Below are positions 8,388 through 18,762 of a stretch of DNA of 64,000 bases, piece by piece; position 1 is the first letter of the stretch, and every line of letters starts with the position of its first letter. A program made the translations under genes and the position numbers. The DNA comes from Arenicella xantha (GTDB lineage Bacteria; Pseudomonadota; Gammaproteobacteria; Arenicellales; Arenicellaceae): NCBI RefSeq assembly GCF_003315245.1, contig NZ_QNRT01000002.1, forward strand, positions 976,206 to 1,040,205, written 5' to 3'. The notes under the pieces are model-generated. The model saw only the letters and a program-made list of their open reading frames with translations, was not told where the DNA came from and made no database searches.

Positions 8388-9341
8388 ATGAAAATCACTA
8401 CCATCATCCCCCTATACAATAAGGAAAAATCCATAGCTAGAGCCATGCAGTCTGTGCTGAATCAGCACCTAGCTTGTGACTGCGAACACGAACTGATCGT
8501 GATTGACGACGGCTCTACCGACAACTCTTTGGCCACTGCAGCCCAGATTAAAGCGGCTCATACAGATAGAGAAATCACGATCTATGCACAGAAAAACGCT
8601 GGCGTTTCGGCTGCTCGCAACCAAGGAATTCAGCTAGCAAAAGGACAGTTCGTCAGCTTTTTAGACGCGGATGACACCTACGACGCCGAGTTCCTAAATG
8701 AAATATGCTCACTCATTGCCAATTTTCCCGATGCCGCCTTGTTTGCCACTCGCTATAGGTTCATCGACGCGATATCCGCAAGCTCGCGCGATGCACAATT
8801 CGCCAACACGTCAGAAAAGCGGCAACAGTATCTAGCGAATTATTTTGACTCAGCTACACGCGGTGATCTTCCAGTCACATCATCATCGGTTTGCCTGGAT
8901 CGAGCCACCTTACTGGAAATAGGCGGCTTTCCAGTCAATGAAAATATGGGCGAAGACCAAGCAGTGTGGTCTCAGTTTGCGCTCCAACACCCGATTGCGA
9001 TTAGCCAAGAAGTTTTAGCGAATTACTATACGCTCAGTGACAACTCACTTATGAGTGCGGTTAAACCTTGCGCTGAAATGCCCTTCTCGATCAGGCTACA
9101 AGAGGCACTAGATCAACAACGAATTCCGACCCACTTGATAATTTCTGTGCGTGCGTACATTGCTGGCCATTTACTTGATTTGGTGCGCCGAAATATCGCT
9201 AACCAGCAATTCAATAGTGCCAGACGCTTGCTCAACGATCCGCGCACTAAGAACCTTGGCCTACGAAAAACTTATTGGTCGATGCGACTAACGCTAGCGC
9301 TTATTACACATAACTTGCTTAGCCGCCAACAACGAGGTTGA
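8388..9341 (+). CDS. Family 2 glycosyltransferase
   Basis: 317 residues from the ATG at 8388, 2 bp after the polymerase stop; the longer frame from 8301 would overlap the polymerase by 85 bp and adds no conserved sequence. GT-A fold: MKITTIIPLYNKEKSIARAM at the N-terminus, the nucleotide-binding IDDGSTDNS, GVSAARNQGI, the FLDADDTYD metal-binding DxD region, and a GEDQAVWSQFAL acceptor motif with the catalytic Asp. Cytoplasmic and likely membrane-associated; it would add a sugar to the lipid-linked EPS repeat unit. Donor and acceptor cannot be read from sequence. Last gene of the plus-strand arm. Confidence 0.92.
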   Translation: MKITTIIPLYNKEKSIARAMQSVLNQHLACDCEHELIVIDDGSTDNSLATAAQIKAAHTDREITIYAQKNAGVSAARNQGIQLAKGQFVSFLDADDTYDAEFLNEICSLIANFPDAALFATRYRFIDAISASSRDAQFANTSEKRQQYLANYFDSATRGDLPVTSSSVCLDRATLLEIGGFPVNENMGEDQAVWSQFALQHPIAISQEVLANYYTLSDNSLMSAVKPCAEMPFSIRLQEALDQQRIPTHLIISVRAYIAGHLLDLVRRNIANQQFNSARRLLNDPRTKNLGLRKTYWSMRLTLALITHNLLSRQQRG

Positions 9342-9403
9342 GAAAGCCGCGAAAACAAGAAAGCAACGAGCCAGTAACAAGTATTCGAATGACTCGCTCA
9401 ACA

Positions 9404-10429
9404 CTAAATTAAACGATTCAGTATTCGTAATTGAAGTGCTTGCGGCAACGCCACCAAAAGCAGACCTAATCCGAGCGTCTCAATAGTCTTACGAAATTCA
9501 GTCAATAGAGCCACTGGGCGAGTTTGGAATGCCCGCACCATTAACACTAGGGCATCTTTGGCGCGCCCCTGTAACAAACAACGCCGCGCTAAATACCGAT
9601 ACTGGAAAGCCTTAGCCACAGGCCCATACTCAGCAGCAAAGTCTGGCGAATAGGTTTCGAGCTTGCGCAACAAAAACATCCAAGTAGAAAATTGCTTCTC
9701 CACATCTGCAGATAGACCGCCATTATTAAGTCGGTAATACGTTAGTGGCTTGTCGATAAACTCAAACTGAGTGTCCGTTATCAGAGCAATTCGGGTCCAA
9801 CAATCCACATCTTCCGACTGCTTTAGCGACTCATCAAAGTATTGCCCAGGCACATGAGCAGAGCTCTTGTGCAAACCTGTTGGGTAAGCAATCATTTGCA
9901 AAATATCTTTACGAATTACCGGAGCAGAGCCGTTACCGATGGGGTTTCGACAAAAAATATCTTTAGGTTCAAAACCGTGCTTCTTGAGCGGCGCTTGAAA
10001 TCGCCCTAAATGACGACCCTGTTCGTCAATAAATTCTGAAGCCGAAAAGCTGATCCCACACTTAGGATTCGCTTGCATCACATCAACGTGTTGTTGGAGT
10101 TTATCGAGACTCCATGCATCATCCGAGTCAAGAAACGCGATTAATTCTCCCTTGGACTCTCGAATCCCTGTATTGCGTGCGCCAGCTAAACCAGTGTTGG
10201 CTTGACGAACGATCCTCAATCTAGGGTCGTTAAATTCACGATGTATCAAGTCTATTGAACCATCAGGGCTTTCATCGTCAACTACCACCACCTCAAGGTT
10301 TTGGTACGATTGTTTGAGCACAGAGTTTAGCGCTTGGGAAATGTACTGCTCAACGTTGTAAACCGGAATGACGACGCTAACTAGCGGCGCACTCGCCAAT
10401 GTCGATTTAGCGAAATTCATTGATGGCAC
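9404..10429 (-). CDS. Family 2 glycosyltransferase
   Basis: 341 residues. N-terminal GT-A domain: VSVVIPVYNVEQYISQALNS, VVDDESPDGS, GLAGARNTGI, FLDSDDAWS (DxD) and KQSEDVDCWTRIALI. The C-terminal ~100 residues are helical with a hydrophobic terminus (LLVALPQALQLRIL). It is the last gene of the minus-strand operon that starts with the response regulator and H-NOX genes. Its start lies inside the end of the flippase gene (23-bp overlap), so the two are coupled. Likely an EPS repeat-unit sugar transferase. Confidence 0.92.
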   Translation of the reverse strand: MPSMNFAKSTLASAPLVSVVIPVYNVEQYISQALNSVLKQSYQNLEVVVVDDESPDGSIDLIHREFNDPRLRIVRQANTGLAGARNTGIRESKGELIAFLDSDDAWSLDKLQQHVDVMQANPKCGISFSASEFIDEQGRHLGRFQAPLKKHGFEPKDIFCRNPIGNGSAPVIRKDILQMIAYPTGLHKSSAHVPGQYFDESLKQSEDVDCWTRIALITDTQFEFIDKPLTYYRLNNGGLSADVEKQFSTWMFLLRKLETYSPDFAAEYGPVAKAFQYRYLARRCLLQGRAKDALVLMVRAFQTRPVALLTEFRKTIETLGLGLLLVALPQALQLRILNRLI

Positions 10430-11738
10430 CTACTGTTGATTGATTGCTAACCGAGTCTGCTGGCGTTGAAGGACTACTGAATACATGCCTCCAGACGTAC
10501 CACAAGTACAAAGGATGAGTCACTAAATACAAGCCAAATATGGTAGCGGCTATGACCAATAAACCGCTGGAGGAAGTTAACCAAACGGCGACAATAAACA
10601 TAGTAGTAAACAGCGCATTCCAGTAATAGTCTAGGCGAATTCGATCGGTGGCCATGGCCAAGGCCGATCCGCTCTCGGCAAGTGGCCGCGGCAGTGCCGA
10701 CAAACATAGCAATGTCAAAATCGGCACGGCATCGACCCACTGCTCACCAAAAACGATCGGCACATAGATAAACGCGAGTCCGGCTTGCAACGTGATTAAC
10801 GGAAACACAATCAGAGCGATTTGACGCATATTTCGCAAAAAACGCGATTTCAAAGCACTAATATCGTGCTTCACCTCACATAAATTGGGATACAAAGCCG
10901 AGTTAATCGCGTTGATCAAAGTGAGACTAAATCCCAAGCCCGCATTACGCGCAAAATAATAGATCCCCAACGCTTCTAACCCGAGCACTCGGCCAATGAT
11001 CATATTGTCTAGGTTGAGTCGAGCCGTCTTGAGAATTTCTATCGTTAAGTAATAACGTCCAAATTGCAGTACGTCTCGCCATTGATCAAGCCTGAAAAAG
11101 CGACCAGTCGGCGACCACTTAAGCGCGCGTCGGTAACCCAGCACCCAGATAGGAGAAGTCAGAAATTTGGGCAGTATAATTGCCCAAGGGCCTAGCCCCA
11201 TCAACGCCAAACAAGCTGTCATAACATTGTCGATACCGACCTGCCCACCATCGATCAGCGCCGCCACTTTCATGCGCTGCGCTCGTTGCACTAATGCTGC
11301 TTGCACCATTCCGAATGGCATCAACAAATAGGTCAACGAAAGCACTTGCAACATCGGTACGAGCTCAGGCAATTCGTAGAACTGTGCCAACGGATACGCG
11401 AGCAGGCACTGCACAATAAACAGCGACACACAAAACACAAAATTAAGTCGGTACGCAGTGTTAGTAATGCTATCTAGCTCGTCGGCATGGCATTGCACGA
11501 TTTTGGCGCCAATGCCGTTACGGTTAAAGACACGAATTAACTCATTTACCGTTAATACCAATGCCGCTACACCAAATACCACTGGGTCCATTAAACGAGC
11601 GAGGACTACCGCCGTCACTAGTCGAGTGACCCGCACAAACATCTCACTCACACCTAACCAACCGAGGTTTCTTAAAAATTGATTCTCAGCGGCATTGAAA
11701 CGGCTGCGCAAGGCAGTAAGTATTGAGCGCAGCTTCAT
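10407..11738 (-). CDS. Wzx-like oligosaccharide flippase (PST/MATE-type)
   Basis: 443 residues with about twelve hydrophobic helices and the polysaccharide-transporter N-terminus (NLGWLGVSEMFVRVTRLVTAVVLARLMDPVVFGVAALVLTV). It would move lipid-linked repeat units from the cytoplasmic to the periplasmic side of the inner membrane for the Wzy-like polymerase. The RDVLQFGRYYLTIEILKTARLNLDNMIIGRVLG segment is typical of the family. The gene begins 3 bp after the hybrid kinase stop codon, so a core EPS export gene is in the same transcription unit as the signalling genes. Confidence 0.9.
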   Translation of the reverse strand: MKLRSILTALRSRFNAAENQFLRNLGWLGVSEMFVRVTRLVTAVVLARLMDPVVFGVAALVLTVNELIRVFNRNGIGAKIVQCHADELDSITNTAYRLNFVFCVSLFIVQCLLAYPLAQFYELPELVPMLQVLSLTYLLMPFGMVQAALVQRAQRMKVAALIDGGQVGIDNVMTACLALMGLGPWAIILPKFLTSPIWVLGYRRALKWSPTGRFFRLDQWRDVLQFGRYYLTIEILKTARLNLDNMIIGRVLGLEALGIYYFARNAGLGFSLTLINAINSALYPNLCEVKHDISALKSRFLRNMRQIALIVFPLITLQAGLAFIYVPIVFGEQWVDAVPILTLLCLSALPRPLAESGSALAMATDRIRLDYYWNALFTTMFIVAVWLTSSSGLLVIAATIFGLYLVTHPLYLWYVWRHVFSSPSTPADSVSNQSTVGAINEFR

Positions 11739-11741
11739 TAA

Positions 11742-13481
11742 CTATGCCTCACCACCGCTAATCTCACGCTCGATAACAGGCTTAACTTGAGTCATCATTT
11801 GCTCAACCCGATCAAGCTTTTGGGTGATATCAGCCGCGGCGGGCTCACTTTCGATTTTCATTAGCATGTTAGCCAATAGATTTAGGCCAATACTACTCGC
11901 AGCGCCCTTCATTGAATGACTAGTGCTCCTAATCTGCTCAGTATTGCCCTCGACTATGCTCTGTTTCAGAACCTCAAACTCTTTAAATGCGTGGTCTAGG
12001 AATGATGGTGCGACTTCCCGAAATATTGTTTTATACGCATCACCAAACTGGGTCTTGAGGTAGCTATAGTCAAAGCTAACTTGCTGAACTTCATCTTGGC
12101 TTGACTGATCCGGCGTCAAATCGGTAATGGCTTGCATGTCTGATGTAACCCACAAGCCTTGAGGGACGTCATGTAACGCTTTTGATAGCTCAACTAGGCT
12201 CAATGGCTTACTGAGGAATTTATCAAACCCTAGCTTCAATAACCGCTCGCGTTGGTCTTGAAAATTTGACGCCGTCAGCGCAATACAATAATGCTGAGAT
12301 ATCTCGCGCCGTGCTGAACGGATGGTCCGAATTGCTTCTTCACCATCCATCACAGGCATCAAGATATCCAGTATGACAACGTCATATTCTTGCTCGCGCA
12401 ACTTAGCGATTGCTTCTGCTCCGTTGTTAACCACATCCGCACGCTGACCTAATTGTGCTAATTGAGCGGTAATAACCTTTTGATTCGTCGGATTGTCCTC
12501 TGCCACTAAGATCTTCATGGTTGGCAGGGAACCAAGCGACGAGACCGGTGTGTCCACCACCTCGTTAACTGGTGCCTGCAGCACTTCAACTGGCAAACTT
12601 AACTCAAAAATACTGCCGCGCCCCAGTTTGCTGGTGCATCGAATCCGCCCCATCATCAACTCGCTAAGTTGCTGACAGATAGCCAACCCCAGCCCAACAC
12701 CTTGGTCAACGTTGCCAATTTGCTCGTAAGCATTAAATATACGTTTGAGCTGATCCTCTGGTATCCCTATGCCGGTATCGACCACCTTAACGATCATCGA
12801 ACCCATGTCCGGTGCGACAGGACTGGCATCGTATGCGACATCGACAAAAACTCGACCTTTTTTAGTGTTTTTCAGCGCATTGGCAATTAAATTATTGATA
12901 ATTTGCTTATAGCGGCCTTTATCGACCCGAACCAACGCCGGCACCGTGTTATCAATTCTCAATTCGAGCTTCAGTCCGCGTTTTTTTGCATCGAGTGCGA
13001 ACATTGACACAATATTTTTATGCAGTTTATGCGGATCTTCCGGCTGCGGATTAATCTCAACTCGACCCGCCTCAATCTTAGTGATATCGAGCATATCATC
13101 CAGCAGCACCACTAACGATTTCGCACCATTATTGATAGTATCGATATAGTCAGACTGTGCCTCATCCAATTTTGAATCTAATAATATTTCAGACAGCCCG
13201 ATAATAGCGTTTAACGGAGTGCGGACTTCATGACTCATCTGACCAATGAAGGTCGAGCGCTCTGACAGAGCCGACTGCAAACGTTTGTTAGTCACACTTA
13301 ACTCATAAACCGCTTGCTTTACCTCATCCTCTAAGCGCTTTTGTGCACGTTCGAGTTCTTGATTCGCTTCGTACAATTCTCGAGACTTTTTCTCTAACAG
13401 AGACTCAGCTTCATTCTTGGCCTGCTTGTGGCGAGCGCTTCTCGCACGTGCAAGTTCTAGTTTTTGTTGTAGATCATCCAC
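11742..13481 (-). CDS. Soluble hybrid histidine kinase (coiled coil-HisKA-HATPase-REC-HPt), probable H-NOX partner
   Basis: 579 residues, no transmembrane helix. Order: coiled coil (1-75, including SRELYEANQELERA), HisKA with the phosphorylated His84 in MSHEVRTPLNAIIGLSEIL, HATPase (IINNLIANALKNT; VDTGIGIP; GVGLGLAICQQL), receiver (about 323-440: VAEDNPTNQKV, ILDILMPVMDG, LSKPLS) and a C-terminal HPt domain with SHSMKGAASSIG. This is a complete phosphorelay chain lacking only its own sensor domain. The sensor is presumably the H-NOX protein encoded 17 bp upstream, as in known H-NOX/kinase pairs where NO-bound H-NOX changes kinase activity. The final acceptor is likely the receiver of the DNA-binding regulator two genes upstream. 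Confidence 0.93.
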   Translation of the reverse strand: MDDLQQKLELARARSARHKQAKNEAESLLEKKSRELYEANQELERAQKRLEDEVKQAVYELSVTNKRLQSALSERSTFIGQMSHEVRTPLNAIIGLSEILLDSKLDEAQSDYIDTINNGAKSLVVLLDDMLDITKIEAGRVEINPQPEDPHKLHKNIVSMFALDAKKRGLKLELRIDNTVPALVRVDKGRYKQIINNLIANALKNTKKGRVFVDVAYDASPVAPDMGSMIVKVVDTGIGIPEDQLKRIFNAYEQIGNVDQGVGLGLAICQQLSELMMGRIRCTSKLGRGSIFELSLPVEVLQAPVNEVVDTPVSSLGSLPTMKILVAEDNPTNQKVITAQLAQLGQRADVVNNGAEAIAKLREQEYDVVILDILMPVMDGEEAIRTIRSARREISQHYCIALTASNFQDQRERLLKLGFDKFLSKPLSLVELSKALHDVPQGLWVTSDMQAITDLTPDQSSQDEVQQVSFDYSYLKTQFGDAYKTIFREVAPSFLDHAFKEFEVLKQSIVEGNTEQIRSTSHSMKGAASSIGLNLLANMLMKIESEPAAADITQKLDRVEQMMTQVKPVIEREISGGEA

Positions 13482-13498
13482 CTTGTATATTTCAGCAA

Positions 13499-14044
13499 CT
13501 AGCTCGCCGCAGCCATTTGAATCACAAATTCGGCTGACTTCAGATCTTCCGACAAGGTGTAAGCGGTCAAAACTTCTTGATCACCAAAATACTTAAGGCA
13601 AGCCGACACAAGAGCCTTCGCCACCAACGCCAACGGACGGGGCGACTGGTAATTAAGTATCAAATTGGCGCCGTCTTGTCGGTAATCAAAACGTGGAAGT
13701 TCAGCATCTGGATACAACTTTTCAACTTCAACGTGAATATGATTGTCAATTTGCATTAACATCTGCGCCGCATTGCCGATGCCTTCAAAAAACACACCGT
13801 AGTCGCGCTTGAACACCGCAAATAAATGATTAGAGAACCCGTCGAGCATCTCTTCGGCGCTCGCCCCTGTCTCGGAGACCGACTCGGTAAGGAGCTGAAT
13901 CAATTCATGATAGTCATATAAACCTACCCTAGAATAAGCGCCATCTGACGCCAACTGACATTGATCAATAATTTGCTGCGCTGCATCTTCCCCCGCATGC
14001 TGCTCGAGAAACTCCACAAATTCCGACAAAATAATACCCTTCAT
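13499..14044 (-). CDS. H-NOX (HNOB) heme-based nitric-oxide sensor
   Basis: 181 residues, the normal size of a stand-alone H-NOX protein. N-terminus MKGIILSEFVEFLEQHAGED; then LYDYHELIQLL. The proximal heme ligand is His104 in DNHIHVEVEKLYPDAELPRF, followed by the YxSxR heme-propionate motif (Tyr132, Ser134, Arg136). No tyrosine occurs between Arg136 and Tyr155, so the distal tyrosine that permits oxygen binding in some family members is not seen; a non-polar pocket selective for NO is inferred. Cytoplasmic. It lies between the response regulator (27-bp gap) and the kinase (17-bp gap), the arrangement expected for an NO input to that phosphorelay. Confidence 0.92.
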   Translation of the reverse strand: MKGIILSEFVEFLEQHAGEDAAQQIIDQCQLASDGAYSRVGLYDYHELIQLLTESVSETGASAEEMLDGFSNHLFAVFKRDYGVFFEGIGNAAQMLMQIDNHIHVEVEKLYPDAELPRFDYRQDGANLILNYQSPRPLALVAKALVSACLKYFGDQEVLTAYTLSEDLKSAEFVIQMAAAS

Positions 14045-14071
14045 TACCTGCGCTCCTTTCGTTTCTGACGG

Positions 14072-14668
14072 CTAGTCACTGACTGCTAAATTCTGACTCT
14101 GGTCTAAGCCCAAGGTTTGAAACACCTTTCGCTTGAGTCCTTCAATATCTACTGGCTTTCGAAAAAATGCAACCTCAGATGGCACGCCGCCGCGCTCGGC
14201 AATATTGTCTTCCGACAAACCGCTAATGACCACGATCCGATCGCTCGCCAGCAACTCAGCCTTATACAACGCTCGAATCATTTGAAGTCCATCCATGCCG
14301 GGCATGTATATGTCCGCAATCAGTAAGTCTGGCGCCTTGCGGCCCATTTCGACTAAGCCTTCAAAGCCGTTATGCTTAACCACTATATCAACAGGGATTT
14401 TCCATGATTTTATCGCCGCTTCGTAAAACTTACTGACGGTAGGATTATCTTCCACTATCAAAATACGCAGATTACTACTCTCACTCGGCGCTTTCGTTTG
14501 ATGTCGACTAATATACTCTTCCACCGAACTTGCCAGTATACGACGATGCCCCCCGGCGGTTTTCCATGCCTCGAGCGAACCGCTTTCAACCCAAAGCTGT
14601 ACAGTTCGCACCGACACGCCGAGTATTTTTGCTGCTTCGATGGTTGAGTAAAATTCTTTATCTTGCAT
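14072..14668 (-). CDS. Response regulator with N-terminal MerR/excisionase-type HTH and C-terminal receiver
   Basis: 198 residues. Residues 6-55 form a MerR-like/excisionase-type winged helix (YSTIEAAKILGVSVRTVQLWVESG, WKTAGGHRRI, VEEYI). Residues about 66-190 form a receiver: VEDN (acidic pocket at Glu73/Asp74), phosphoacceptor Asp119 in IADIYMPGMDG, VVISG and FFRKPVD. The order HTH first, receiver second is the reverse of OmpR and NarL regulators. First gene of the operon leading into H-NOX, kinase, flippase and GT2. Start set by AAGGAC shortly upstream. The same 17-bp motif precedes this gene and both EPS arms, so autoregulation and control of EPS are inferred. Related single-domain MerR-like proteins (BldC) are known to bind AT-rich direct repeats. 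Confidence 0.9.
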   Translation of the reverse strand: MQDKEFYSTIEAAKILGVSVRTVQLWVESGSLEAWKTAGGHRRILASSVEEYISRHQTKAPSESSNLRILIVEDNPTVSKFYEAAIKSWKIPVDIVVKHNGFEGLVEMGRKAPDLLIADIYMPGMDGLQMIRALYKAELLASDRIVVISGLSEDNIAERGGVPSEVAFFRKPVDIEGLKRKVFQTLGLDQSQNLAVSD

Positions 14669-14699
14669 TCTATTGTGTCCTTAAAGACTTTTCATAATT

Positions 14700-14727
14700 A
14701 TTATAAATATCATTATTATCATTTAAT
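14700..14727 (-). promoter_or_regulatory. Operator copy C and promoter of the regulator/H-NOX/kinase/flippase operon
   Basis: On the minus strand, TAAATGATAATAATGAT (14725 to 14709) ends 40 nt before the ATG at 14668 and is followed closely by a consensus -10 TATAAT (14705 to 14700). There is no good -35 hexamer; the motif occupies that place, which would suit an activator site at this promoter. 19 bp are identical to copy A. Confidence 0.7.
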
Positions 14728-14792
14728 GACCTAATTTCAATAGATTCCAACCAAATAATGATAGTTTCGAGTAAAAATATCGAATTGGAAAC

Positions 14793-14829
14793 AAAAAAGC
14801 CCCTGAACCATTCAGTTCAGGGGCTTTTT
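14793..14829. terminator. Bidirectional intrinsic terminator after fusA
   Basis: Stem GCCCCTGAAC / GTTCAGGGGC with a 6-nt loop, flanked by A-run and T-run on both sides (14793-14798, 14825-14829). It ends the minus-strand fusA transcript (stop at 14877) and insulates it from the regulator operon. Confidence 0.9.
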
Positions 14830-14876
14830 AAAACAGCTTGGTCTAGCGGGCTTTACCGCTAGCCAATCACAGCGAT

Positions 14877-16961
<2,085 letters not shown>

Positions 16962-17532
16962 GTCGATCTCTCAATGAGTTTTACGGTTTTAAGTCGAACT
17001 GGCGGCGCTTTAAACTAAAGCAGGATTCCGGCCAAACCCGACGTTTTTTGTGCATGCAAAAAATTAAAGGTGCTGGGCAAATTACCCAACACCAAGTGGG
17101 TCGCGATTCTACATCAAGTTGCAGCCTAGGTCTAAGCCAAAATCTCAATTTTCTGAGTATTTATTATGCTGGATCAGGTGCAAATTATTAAGGATTACTT
17201 AAGTTACACGAAAATCCTTGCTTACACCTCCCGTGTTTGATAAAAAACACAGATAACTCAATGGGTTGAGGTAGACAAAAAGCGTCGATAGTAGGTGAAT
17301 CGCGACAATCTAGGAACTTAGATATGAGGGGTATATTCCCAATATCAACCTAGACTGCACGCTCTTCACTGCACTTTCGAGACTTGCATATTGTCAAGAC
17401 AGAAGTTTCGAGAACCTGTTCTACACTGGTAATTGTCTGTAATGGTATGACTCCGCACGGGCAAGAGCAGTAATGAACACAAGATCGAACCAGTCTAATT
17501 CATATGCGTATGACCATCACCCAGGAGTAACT
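16962..17532. other. Intergenic stretch upstream of fusA; one terminator/attenuator-like hairpin
   Basis: No convincing gene. At 17069-17092 an inverted repeat (GGTGCTGGG / CCCAACACC, one mismatch, 7-nt loop) is followed on the minus strand by TTTAATTTTTT (ending about 17051). This is terminator-like and sits about 90 nt upstream of fusA, so it could end an unseen minus-strand transcript or act as an attenuator in the fusA leader. Short ORFs here have no family features or ribosome sites. Confidence 0.35.
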
Positions 17533-17790
17533 ATGAATATTGATCGACCTATGGCCAGCCTCTTTTTCGAGATAAAACGTGAGGCTCCATTTGAAGAGCG
17601 CGCCGACATGAAGATTTCCTCACCGGATGTTGGGCAGCGTCTCGTCACCCTATATCGAGCCACAGATAACAAGGCCCTCAAAACAATGATCAAAACATTT
17701 ATGGAACACGCGGGCGAAGACTGGGCACAACAACTCGCAGAGCCAAAAAAATCTAAATTACTATTTTATCGTAGCAGCGCATCGCGCTAA
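17533..17790 (+). CDS. Small hypothetical protein
   Basis: 85 residues from the ATG at 17533, chosen because AGGAG (17523-17527) lies 5 nt upstream; an in-frame ATG at 17473 would add 20 residues but has a poorer site. Soluble, charged, probably helical: residues 9-30 (FFEIKREAPFEERADMKISS) and KTMIKTFMEHAGEDWAQQLAE. No domain recognised, no obvious partner. It stands alone between fusA and the cold-shock gene. Confidence 0.5.
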   Translation: MNIDRPMASLFFEIKREAPFEERADMKISSPDVGQRLVTLYRATDNKALKTMIKTFMEHAGEDWAQQLAEPKKSKLLFYRSSASR

Positions 17791-18033
17791 CTCTCGCCCC
17801 CTACCATCAAGTTGTCAACAGATAGCTTAGTCATACCACTATGACTAGCTATCGCGCTATGAGTAGCGATTTCAGCAATTGACCAATTGCCACTCATCTG
17901 CCGATGATAAAACACAGAATCCAGCAGCAGCCCTGCCTTAGCGAGTCCGCTCCACCATGGGAAACCGATTAGATTGAAAGTTGATAGGCGGTAAAAAGTG
18001 AACTTCAAAACCAGACTGTGACACGATAATTCT

Positions 18034-18062
18034 TTGGATGTTCTAAGAAAACATTCTATAAT
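18034..18062 (+). promoter_or_regulatory. Candidate sigma-70 promoter for the cold-shock gene
   Basis: Perfect -10 TATAAT (18057-18062) with a weak -35 TTGGAT (18034-18039) at 17-bp spacing. It would give an mRNA leader of about 300 nt before the csp start codon; long structured leaders are usual for cspA-type genes. Inferred from sequence only. Confidence 0.45.
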
Positions 18063-18369
18063 CTAAGTCACTTGAAAGTGCGATTGATTTTTATGCACAG
18101 CTGAGTGCCTTGTTTTACACTCATAGATTTATCTTTGTGGTGCCACGCCACAAACCGGATCTATAGGTTTTTGCCTTGGTGTTTCCTGCGTATTTCGGTT
18201 CTCCATTATTCTAACGCTCCATTTCACGTAACAAACGGTTCGCCTGTTGTGCTTCGCGCTCAGCAATCGAACTCAGCACAACCTCTAAGGTCATATTGAG
18301 CTGACTCTGCAAATACAACAGACAGACGAGTGGCTGAAGAAAATCGAAATTATTTTAGGAATTATCATT

Positions 18370-18576
18370 ATGGCAACATCAACTGGCACAGTTAAGTGGT
18401 TCAACGAAACTAAAGGCTTTGGCTTTATCGAACAAGAAGGCGGCCCCGACGTATTCGCTCACTACAGCGCAATCACCGGTGGCGGATTCAAGACTTTGGC
18501 GGAAGGTCAAAAAGTTGAATTCGAAGTTAAGCAAGGCGATAAAGGCCCGCAAGCTGAAAACATCGTTGTCGTTTAA
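18370..18576 (+). CDS. CspA-family cold-shock protein
   Basis: 68 residues, full length. Single OB-fold cold-shock domain that binds single-stranded RNA and DNA and melts mRNA structure. RNP1 motif KGFGFIEQ (about 15-22) and RNP2-like VFAHYSAI are present; the C-terminus reads [10 protein letters not shown]. Start supported by TAGGA upstream. The neighbours give no hint whether it is cold-induced or constitutive, but the leader is long. Confidence 0.95.
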   Translation: MATSTGTVKWFNETKGFGFIEQEGGPDVFAHYSAITGGGFKTLAEGQKVEFEVKQGDKGPQAENIVVV

Positions 18577-18667
18577 CTCGATGCCGCTTCCACTAAGTTC
18601 GGTACGCATGATTTAACATCAGAACTGTAGTTAAACTGAGCAAGGCAAATGCCCATGGAAGCCAGAC

Positions 18668-18700
18668 AAAAAGCCTCACTATAGTTAGTGAGGCTTTTTT
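18668..18700 (+). terminator. Intrinsic terminator after the cold-shock gene (bidirectional)
   Basis: Stem AAAAAGCCTCACTA / TAGTGAGGCTTTTT with a 4-nt loop and T-run to 18700. The A-run on the other side means it may also serve the convergent comM gene, which ends at 18763. Confidence 0.9.
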
Positions 18701-18762
18701 GATTAGCCGTTCAATGTTTCATGCTCACCTCAAGACACACACAAGCTATTGCCAGCAATAGT

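Noticed and set aside
17787..18008. 73-residue minus-strand ORF
   Set aside because: No ribosome site or recognisable domain; lies between the small orphan gene and the cold-shock promoter.
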